A stretch of 41,437 nucleotides of DNA from DAOUBA01 sp034432855 (GTDB lineage Bacteria; Chloroflexota; Anaerolineae; B4-G1): positions 1 through 41,437 of the forward strand of contig DAOUBA010000072.1 in the NCBI GenBank assembly GCA_034432855.1, given 5' to 3'. Below the pieces are notes generated by a model. That model was not told the origin of the DNA and did not search any database. It worked only from the letters and a program-made list of their open reading frames with translations. The translations under genes were made by a program, and so were the position numbers. Of this stretch, positions 34,001-38,609 are shown in pieces (position 1 is the stretch's first letter; the number at the start of each line of letters is the position of its first letter).

Positions 34001-34731
34001 CCCTGGCGAGATTCAAGGAAGTGATCGCGCTGAAGAACGACTACATCCCGGCCTTCGAGCGTCTGGGTGAACTCTACGAGAGGGAAGGACACTGGGCCGG
34101 AGCACTGGCAGCCTACCAGCGCGCTCTGCACCTGGATGCGGATAACGCGCTCTATCACTACAAGATTGGCGTGATCTACAAGCGCATGGACCGCTCCCAG
34201 GAGGCCGCCAGGTACCTGGAGCGGGCAGTGGAATTGCAGCCCGCGCTGATCGAAGCCTATGAGCAACTGGGCGACCTCTACGAGGCCCAGCAACGCTACG
34301 ACGAAGCCTTGCAGGCCTATGAGCAGGCAGCCGTGATCGCCCCGCACAAAGTCACTCACCACGACCAGATCGGCAGGTTGTGTCGCCACCTCGGACATCT
34401 GGACAAGGCCGTCGCCCACTTCCGGCGAATAATCGAACTCCAGCCTGAAAACAGCCAGGCCTACTATGAACTGGGCAAGTCCTATCAGTTGCAGGCCCGG
34501 TACGACGAGGCCCTGCGGGCCTATCTCGAAGCCATCAAACGGGAGCCAGGTGTGGCCGATTACTACTACAATGCTGGCCTGGCCTACAAGCAGTTGAAGC
34601 GGTATCCCGAAGGGGCCGCAATGTTCCGCAAGGCGGTGGAACTGCAGCCACACTACACCGACGCCTACAAGCAGTGGGCAGCGGTCAGCGCGGCCTCCTT
34701 CCTACGCCGGCACCAAAGAGGCGATGTGTAG
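28069..34731 (+). CDS. Giant STAND/NACHT-like ATPase with 45-50 TPR repeats
   Basis: A 2220-residue protein. An ATPase comes first: P-loop GGLGAGKTALL near residue 71, Walker B-like LFLLDNLDRL near 147, a sensor-like ARTIIACRTQ near 185, and the NACHT-type HSLVREFFAAVALKQRL near 350. From about 504 to 2204 the sequence is almost unbroken 34-residue TPR units, with the usual A at 8, Y at 11, A at 20 and P at 32 (for example YDEALDAFEQAIRLSP and YEQALREYERAIALAP). I estimate 45-50 units by spacing. The ATG at 28069 follows GAGGAAAG. STAND proteins oligomerise on sensing a ligand through such repeats. A caspase-like protease gene follows, suggesting an activated effector pair; that is inference. 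Confidence 0.9.
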   Translation: MPGHRAQEEAEGLSTSPSFEQPLLHQYLQAMCDDRGLAEIARRYVPLKVELGKEVQNAVDAVMALERAVVHGGLGAGKTALLHILAHRSAEEALAAGQEAPIPFLLDLSALREGCGPWELLLRSLRRYQPAASDATLQAILRRQPPLFLLDNLDRLTDSAILRELRSWLASCAQEYPTARTIIACRTQHLPAHRTWLGSIPTLEILALNDATLGQFLRQYTSEARASELNRGLRRDSRLWELAHVPLFLRAILDLAASSDGKTAWSRGAVIREALRSVLALPDSGHVEHWLESAGRGLTQLAFALQQLQMDDLDWQGASEILIGSGQQIEDALHTGLLVSNEDGTRVGFPHSLVREFFAAVALKQRLNGSLDVGQLVQDGRTQQRWQGPLIQLCGLLPDRFGLVRELLARPGEYRVVHLAVQCLIGNEDRQGLREQVRRLMEQGLPPATIYQLGVALKELGAPEESTAMLGSILPGESTDGTSPLIYRHLVPGTTLSTAGWQPAKVIRHYNAGVVHRELGHESEAIAELQDGLSEADRLYAEICCELGLALQERGDDSGALEAFERASNRQPETAAYLYHAAAALNRLGRHTEALERLSQAQTRDSAQAHIYQEIGRAYFQQRWYDEALDAFEQAIRLSPYEGTFYREAAAVLTRQGQYERAAAYQQRALALQPDRAAWCDELGSIYQAAGRWEDAAQVYEQAVLLAPTEATYHHHFGIACQHMGRHAEAVQALRRAVELAPEAAGWQGDLAEALRSQEEHTEALNGYRKALALDSGRADYHYGAGYSLYHLKRYDEALAELEQAIALAPGHAEAHNLMGMVYEAQGRLDQAADEYLLACALQPDQPRYYCNLGALYGRQGDRSRALETLQHALELKPDYGGAYGQQGRIYEETGAHEDALAAYRKAVELGCPVGEYGLRAALLCQRLGRSGDAAAFLEATRNLLPNDPAIHYHLALVYAQRGEHEKALGAYRQTVRLAPQEPAFHLELGRTAYRLGRLNEARAETLRALELRPTDAAIRAQLGEIAEAEGEYEEALAHYLQAVELAPHEAKYRQKAASIYRQTGRYDEALAALKAGLEDDPQNAALHNEQGAVYEGREQYEQALREYERAIALAPTQPIYRLNKGALLRRLGRLDDAVTELEQAIQLDETCAAAYHQLGITLEAQCRDQEALVAFRQAMKSPSPTASLCYDYGRACQRSGAHQEAIAALRQALALQPGWAAAHHQLGQAYQQQGDLLKALEHYEEAARLSPQEPAYRCAIGVVLRLLGRTDEAIATLEEAISLKPNDPALHDELAQTFAAKGWMKEALSQYQRAIDLVPGEATYYRHVGSVLRQMGEYERAIQVLRKAIALKPGDAQTHYELGRTFYELDRNPTAVTEYEQAVGLAPDQPLYHLHLAEALHELGHRDRAVRALMKAITLDPQEPEAHYQLGRIFQDEGRHEETLAEYRQAATLAPQQARYHRQVGAALYDLGRYEMAAEALREATALNDADAQAWHLLAKTCVQLGLHADGLAACEKALSLAPEEVAYLCDAGLLAYRLGARDRALQFLEKVLALVSDNPALADAQVHYTLGAIYEAQQRWEEALAGYRQAALQAPDRALYQRACGTALLQRGRATEAVDALTQAVMLDPADAEAHAQLGAAFETQGHYERARFEYQQAAELQPDEARYLLRLGVIWRKIGEQALVLQQAGIPTHTPSAEDYEKGIAALRKALALGENSPEAQAALGALLALNGQHAEAIAHLKSAIDAAPCEASHHRALGMVYRLMGAYQDSIRKLGVAESLEPESAETYYEMALGYRQAGHVEQAVAALEHAARLNPNEALYHYVLALILREAGEEQRALIALEKAVSLRSDVASWQHALGAMYAEQGRHHVALEHYLRAAALAPEQPEYLHDGALACARIGEDQQAAVLLEQAVQRYPDNPKWYAELGDAYLRQGQYPKAREAYQRAAALAPNDPAYLLNLANVAACSGDTSEALARFKEVIALKNDYIPAFERLGELYEREGHWAGALAAYQRALHLDADNALYHYKIGVIYKRMDRSQEAARYLERAVELQPALIEAYEQLGDLYEAQQRYDEALQAYEQAAVIAPHKVTHHDQIGRLCRHLGHLDKAVAHFRRIIELQPENSQAYYELGKSYQLQARYDEALRAYLEAIKREPGVADYYYNAGLAYKQLKRYPEGAAMFRKAVELQPHYTDAYKQWAAVSAASFLRRHQRGDV

Positions 34732-34758
34732 GATATTCCCACACAAAATGCTGTAGGA

Positions 34759-34774
34759 GGGCTTTCCAGAGCCC
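34759..34774. repeat. Short hairpin in the gap before the protease gene
   Basis: GGGCT-TTCCAG-AGCCC, perfect 5-base arms, next to a GGAGG-like run. The layout is like other short dispersed repeats in the window. It is too short to call a terminator. Confidence 0.35.
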
Positions 34775-34829
34775 GAAATCGGCGCCAGAGACTACCGTAC
34801 TTGTGATGCAACGCAAAGAGTCTTCTCCC

Positions 34830-36500
34830 ATGATCACGGATACAGAGACGCTCGAGGTAGTAGAAGAAGCACAGGCCGAAGTGGAGCGGTTGCTCGCGTC
34901 GCTCTGGGAGGAGCCCGACCTATCGGCCAAGAGCGCCAGGTTGTCGCCGGTGTACGTGATCCTCTCCAGTAAGGATGGCCTAGCGAGCAAATACGGGTTG
35001 TCCGGCTTCGAGCAACTGGATGGCGACCTGTGTGAGTTTCAGCAGGCGTTGACACAACAGACCGGCCTGGAGGTGCTCATTATTTATGTGGACGATGGCC
35101 CTTCGTTGGCGCGTTACGGCTTGCGGCCCGTAGACGCGAGCGATGCCCGGCAGGTCAAGAAGGCCGTTGATCACCTGGATGGTTACATGAACGAGCAGGG
35201 CCGGGAAATTCGCTATCTCCTGATCGTCGGCGGTGATTCGATCATCCCGTTTCACCGGCTGCCCAACCCGATTGACGACCAGGATACGGACGTGCCCTCG
35301 GATAATCCCTACGCCTCGCGCGACGGCAACTATTTCATCCCGGAGCGGGCCGTGGGCAGGATGCCCGATGCCGAGGGGGAAGGGGTCGAGTTCCTGCGCT
35401 CCCTTGTCCGAACAGCGATCTGTGGACACCAGAGGCCGGCCACCCCAAAGGGGTTCTGGAGCACTCTCCTCGAGGCCTTACACCCCATCCGACAGGAGCA
35501 ACAGAACGGCCATAGCCTGGGCTATTCCGCCAGCATCTGGAGGAAGGCTTCGCGGGCCGTGTTCGAGGTCATCGGCAACACAAATCAACTGCGCACCTGT
35601 CCGCCGCTGGCCTACGCCGAACTCAACGTTCCTGACGGCCTGCGTTTCAGTTACTTCAACCTTCACGGCATCGAAGACGGCGCCAACTGGTACGGTCAGC
35701 GGGACTCTTTGTTCCCGGCGGACTATCCCCTCTTCCCTGTGGCGCTGCGCCCGCAGGACGTGAGCGCAAGCGAACACGCCAATACAGTGGTATTCACCGA
35801 AGCCTGTTACGGCGCCAACGTCCTGGGAAAGGATAGCGAAAACTCTCTTGCCCTGCGTTTTCTTGCCTCGCGGGCATTGGCGCTGGTTGGCTCCACCCGC
35901 GTCGCCTACGGTGCCATTGCCCCTCCTCTCCTGGGCGCCGACTTGATAGGCCGATACTTCTGGGAAGGACTGCGGGCACACCTGAGCGTGGGCGAGGCCC
36001 TCAAGTATGCCCGAGTCAACCTGGTCAAGGAGATGCAGGACCGCCAGGGGTACCTGGACGGCGAGGATCAGAAGACGCTCATCAGTTTCGTGCTCTACGG
36101 TGATCCATCCCTGTCGGCCACCGCCGTTTGGAGCGGGATCGCGCAACGGACGGTGGGCAAGACACTCTGCCCTCCGCTCATCTGCCAGAGGAAGGCACGG
36201 CAACAGAAGAGCATCGTCTCGGATGAATTGATCGCCGCCGTCAAGCGTGACATCGAGGCAAGCCTGCCGCACATGGCCCAGGCGCGCATCCACGCCAGCC
36301 CCCTGGCGGTCTGTGGCGGGGATTGTAGCCACCGCTGCCCTCTTGCCCGCGGAGCGGCCAAGGCGGCCAGAGCACAACGAGGTAACTGGACCTTCACCCT
36401 GGAAAAGGACATTGTGAACGGCGAAGGCACGCACCGCCAGGTGGTCAAGGCAACCGTTGACGAGAGGGGCCATATTCTGAAGATGGCCGTGTCCAAATAA
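34830..36500 (+). CDS. Clan-CD cysteine protease (caspase/gingipain C25-like) with shared C-terminal domain
   Basis: The 556-residue protein has a caspase-haemoglobinase fold: the strand RYLLIVGGDSIIPF, the catalytic His in FNLHGIEDG (H279) and the catalytic Cys in VVFTEACYGAN (C326), then LASRALALVGSTRVAYG, as in peptidase C25 and related families. There is no signal peptide, so it is cytosolic, unlike gingipains. After about residue 440 a separate tail has a Cys-rich patch (CGGDCSHRCPLARG) and ends in a 40-residue unit, VVKATVDERGHILKMAVSK. The small gene at 38300 carries the same unit. The start is uncertain: ATG 34830 has AAAGAG nine bases upstream, and ATG 34806 is possible. It follows the STAND-TPR gene by 98 bases. 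Confidence 0.8.
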   Translation: MITDTETLEVVEEAQAEVERLLASLWEEPDLSAKSARLSPVYVILSSKDGLASKYGLSGFEQLDGDLCEFQQALTQQTGLEVLIIYVDDGPSLARYGLRPVDASDARQVKKAVDHLDGYMNEQGREIRYLLIVGGDSIIPFHRLPNPIDDQDTDVPSDNPYASRDGNYFIPERAVGRMPDAEGEGVEFLRSLVRTAICGHQRPATPKGFWSTLLEALHPIRQEQQNGHSLGYSASIWRKASRAVFEVIGNTNQLRTCPPLAYAELNVPDGLRFSYFNLHGIEDGANWYGQRDSLFPADYPLFPVALRPQDVSASEHANTVVFTEACYGANVLGKDSENSLALRFLASRALALVGSTRVAYGAIAPPLLGADLIGRYFWEGLRAHLSVGEALKYARVNLVKEMQDRQGYLDGEDQKTLISFVLYGDPSLSATAVWSGIAQRTVGKTLCPPLICQRKARQQKSIVSDELIAAVKRDIEASLPHMAQARIHASPLAVCGGDCSHRCPLARGAAKAARAQRGNWTFTLEKDIVNGEGTHRQVVKATVDERGHILKMAVSK

Positions 36501-36537
36501 CCGCGCTTCCCATAGCGCGCGACGGGGAACAGGAACG

Positions 36538-36969
36538 ATGTTGCTGGGCGAGTTTCACTGCGCCGCCGATGGTGAGAGACTGAGAATACCCGCCGAATGG
36601 CGTGCTGAACTCGGCGAGGGATTGACCTTGACGCGCGGCATTGAGCGTTGCCTCTTCATCTACCCCGCCGCAGAGTGGCGCAGGCTGGCCGAGAAGATGG
36701 AAGGGCGGCTCCCACTCACCAGCCGGGAGGCACGAATGTTCGCCCGCCTGATCTTTTCCGGCGCGTTGGCCTGTGTTCCCGATCGTGAGGGGCGCATTCC
36801 TCTGCCCGGTCTCCTGCGGGAATACGCGGGTATCGAGGAGGAGGCCATCGTTATTGGACTGTACACCCACCTGGAGGTGTGGAATCCCCGACGTTGGCTG
36901 GAGGTCAGAGCACAGATAGACGAAGAAGGAGCGGCAGCTGTAGAGACTCTGCTTCACCTGAACATCTAG
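36538..36969 (+). CDS. mraZ: MraZ-like (SpoVT/AbrB-fold) DNA-binding protein
   Basis: MraZ forms rings that bind direct repeats and repress the division/cell-wall cluster. The 143 residues hold both halves of the double AbrB fold: MLLGEFHCAADGERLRIPAEWRAEL, then LTRGIERCLFIYPAAEWRRLAEKM and LPLTSREARMFARLIFSGA, and a second half DREGRIPLPGLLREYAGI with VIGLYTHLEVWNPRRW. The family's first-half landmark (DxKGR) is altered to GERLR. Normally mraZ heads a dcw cluster with rsmH next; here it lies after a protease and before an FtsZ paralogue, so it is probably not the housekeeping copy. AGGA lies before the ATG. I see no array of MraZ boxes upstream. Confidence 0.85.
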   Translation: MLLGEFHCAADGERLRIPAEWRAELGEGLTLTRGIERCLFIYPAAEWRRLAEKMEGRLPLTSREARMFARLIFSGALACVPDREGRIPLPGLLREYAGIEEEAIVIGLYTHLEVWNPRRWLEVRAQIDEEGAAAVETLLHLNI

Positions 36970-37007
36970 GCAGCTCTTGCCCCATTTTCCGCACCTATGC
37001 GGGGTTC

Positions 37008-37094
37008 GACCTCTCCTAACCCCTCCCTCACCCTCCCCTTCCCTCCCCGCAACGGGGAGGGAAGGGGAGGGCCGGGGTGGGGATAGGTGAGGTC
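37008..37094 (-). repeat. Dispersed palindromic repeat, copy B (87 bases, inverted)
   Basis: The reverse complement of copy A at 27958 with only a few differences. It contains a long hairpin of CCCTTCCCTCCCC against GGGGAGGGAAGGGG. The two copies, in opposite orientation, bracket the TPR ATPase, protease and mraZ genes. Confidence 0.85.
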
Positions 37095-37155
37095 CAGCGC
37101 TGCCGGTTCACGGCGGCGCGGCAATCGGTATCCGGTTACGGACGGAGGCTGCGCT

Positions 37156-38295
37156 ATGGGGGATGATATGGAGACAAACGGTTGGAAAGGAGTATCCATC
37201 AAAGTAATCGGCGTTGGTGGGGCCGGCAGCAACGCAGTAGACCGGATGATTCAGATGGGCATCCCCGGCGTGGATTTCATCGCCGCAAACTGCGACGCCC
37301 AGGCACTCGCGCGCTCGGAAGCACCTTGCAAGGTCCAGTTGGGTGCAACGCTGACCCGTTCGTTGGGGGCCGGCGGGGACCCGGCCCTCGGTGCCAGGGC
37401 CGCCCACGAAAGCCGCGACCTGCTCGTTGAGGTTCTGCGCGGGGCCGACATGGTGTTCATCGCCGCAGGGATGGGCGGTGGCACGGGCACAGGTGCGGCG
37501 CCTATCATCGCCCAGATCGCCAAAGCAGAGCACGCTTTGACCATTGCCGTGGTCACCATGCCGTTCGCCTTCGAGGGCAACAGGCGCGCGGCGGTCGCAG
37601 AAGAGGGGATTGATGGCCTGCGTGAGCGGGTGGACACGTTGCTCGTCGTCCCCAACGACCGCCTCGTCGAACTGGTGGGAACGCGCACCTCGCTGGACGT
37701 CGCCCTGCGCGTCGCCGACGACGTGCTGCGCCAGGCAGTCCAGGGAATCGCCGAGTTAGTCACGCGGCCCGGCCTGATCAACATCGGCTTCGCAGGCGTC
37801 CGGGCCATTATGGAGGGGGCAGGCGGAGCACTCATATCCATCGGCTACGGTGAGGGGGAAACGAAGGCCATTGACGCGGTCAAGATGGCGCTCGGAAGCC
37901 CACTCCTCAGCATCGAATCGGTCAGTGAGATCGAAGACGTCCTGGTCAATGTCACCGGGGGGCCTGATCTGACCCTGGCAGAGGTCAGCCAGGCGATGGG
38001 CATCCTTTCTCAGATGGCGCGGCCCCAGGCCAGGATCCTCTTCGGTACCATCGTTGAGGAGCGAATGATGGGCCGGGTCGAGATCACCCTCATCGCCACA
38101 GGGATAGAAGTGGGCAGGAAGTCAACCGTCCAGCCGCAGGCAGAGCACGTTTCGTTGACTGGGATATTCACGGAAAGCGTGGCTGTGCCCGCTTTCACGC
38201 GCCCGCTGTATGATGAGGAACTGGCGGTGCCGGCCTTCATGCGCTTGCAGCAGCGGGCAGGGGGTGTTCCATTGAACGTGCGTTCGAGGAGTTGA
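37156..38295 (+). CDS. FtsZ paralogue with T7-loop aspartates replaced by glycine
   Basis: A tubulin/FtsZ GTPase of 379 residues. GTP-binding parts are intact: KVIGVGGAGSNAVDRM, NCDAQAL, the tubulin signature GMGGGTGTGAAP, MPFAFEGNRR and VPNDRL. The T7 loop, which in FtsZ reads LxNxDFADV and supplies two Asp to hydrolyse GTP of the next subunit, reads LINIGFAGVRAIM here: G211 and G214 stand where E. coli has D209 and D212. It should bind GTP and polymerise but hydrolyse poorly. The tail has two FtsZ-like end peptides, AVPAFTR and AVPAFMR, where one is normal. The ATG at 37156 follows GGAGG by seven bases. It overlaps no gene and is followed after four bases by a small gene. Confidence 0.9.
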   Translation: MGDDMETNGWKGVSIKVIGVGGAGSNAVDRMIQMGIPGVDFIAANCDAQALARSEAPCKVQLGATLTRSLGAGGDPALGARAAHESRDLLVEVLRGADMVFIAAGMGGGTGTGAAPIIAQIAKAEHALTIAVVTMPFAFEGNRRAAVAEEGIDGLRERVDTLLVVPNDRLVELVGTRTSLDVALRVADDVLRQAVQGIAELVTRPGLINIGFAGVRAIMEGAGGALISIGYGEGETKAIDAVKMALGSPLLSIESVSEIEDVLVNVTGGPDLTLAEVSQAMGILSQMARPQARILFGTIVEERMMGRVEITLIATGIEVGRKSTVQPQAEHVSLTGIFTESVAVPAFTRPLYDEELAVPAFMRLQQRAGGVPLNVRSRS

Positions 38296-38299
38296 TGAC

Positions 38300-38545
38300 A
38301 TGTCCAGGTTAGACCCCAAGTACATTGCCAGGGCGAAGAAGGCCGCGCGTGAGGCGTCGCCCGAGATGGCCGGCGTCGAACCGACCATCTCCACCCGCGT
38401 GGCTCACGGCAAGGGTGGAGCAACGGTCCATATCTTGACCTTCCAGAAGAATGTCACGCTGCCCGACGGTGCACGCCTGAAGCGGGTAGTGCGTGTGACC
38501 ATGGACGAACAGGGAGAAATCGTCAAGGTCTCTTCCTCGAAGTAG
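38300..38545 (+). CDS. Small protein homologous to the protease C-terminal domain
   Basis: The 81 residues match no named family I know. The C-terminal part, VVRVTMDEQGEIVKVSSSK, aligns without gaps with the end of the clan-CD protease upstream, VVKATVDERGHILKMAVSK (10 of 19 identical), and the hydrophobic pattern just before also matches (ILTFQKNV against FTLEKDIV). The N-terminus is basic and helical (PKYIARAKKAAREASPEMAG). GAGGAG lies eight bases before the ATG. It starts four bases after the FtsZ-like gene, so it is translationally linked. It may be a substrate, inhibitor or adaptor that shares a docking domain with the protease; this is inference. Confidence 0.75.
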   Translation: MSRLDPKYIARAKKAAREASPEMAGVEPTISTRVAHGKGGATVHILTFQKNVTLPDGARLKRVVRVTMDEQGEIVKVSSSK

Positions 38546-38609
38546 ACGTGGTTCTATACCGCGCTGCGCCCGTTCGAGACAAGATACCTCACAACCGCAG
38601 GAGTTTCCA

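Noticed and set aside
29770..34653. Two very long open frames on the minus strand (941 and 682 codons) opposite the TPR gene
   Set aside because: They mirror a G+C-rich, repeat-biased coding strand; the translations are low-complexity, lack domains and have no ribosome sites. The plus strand has clear ATPase and TPR motifs.
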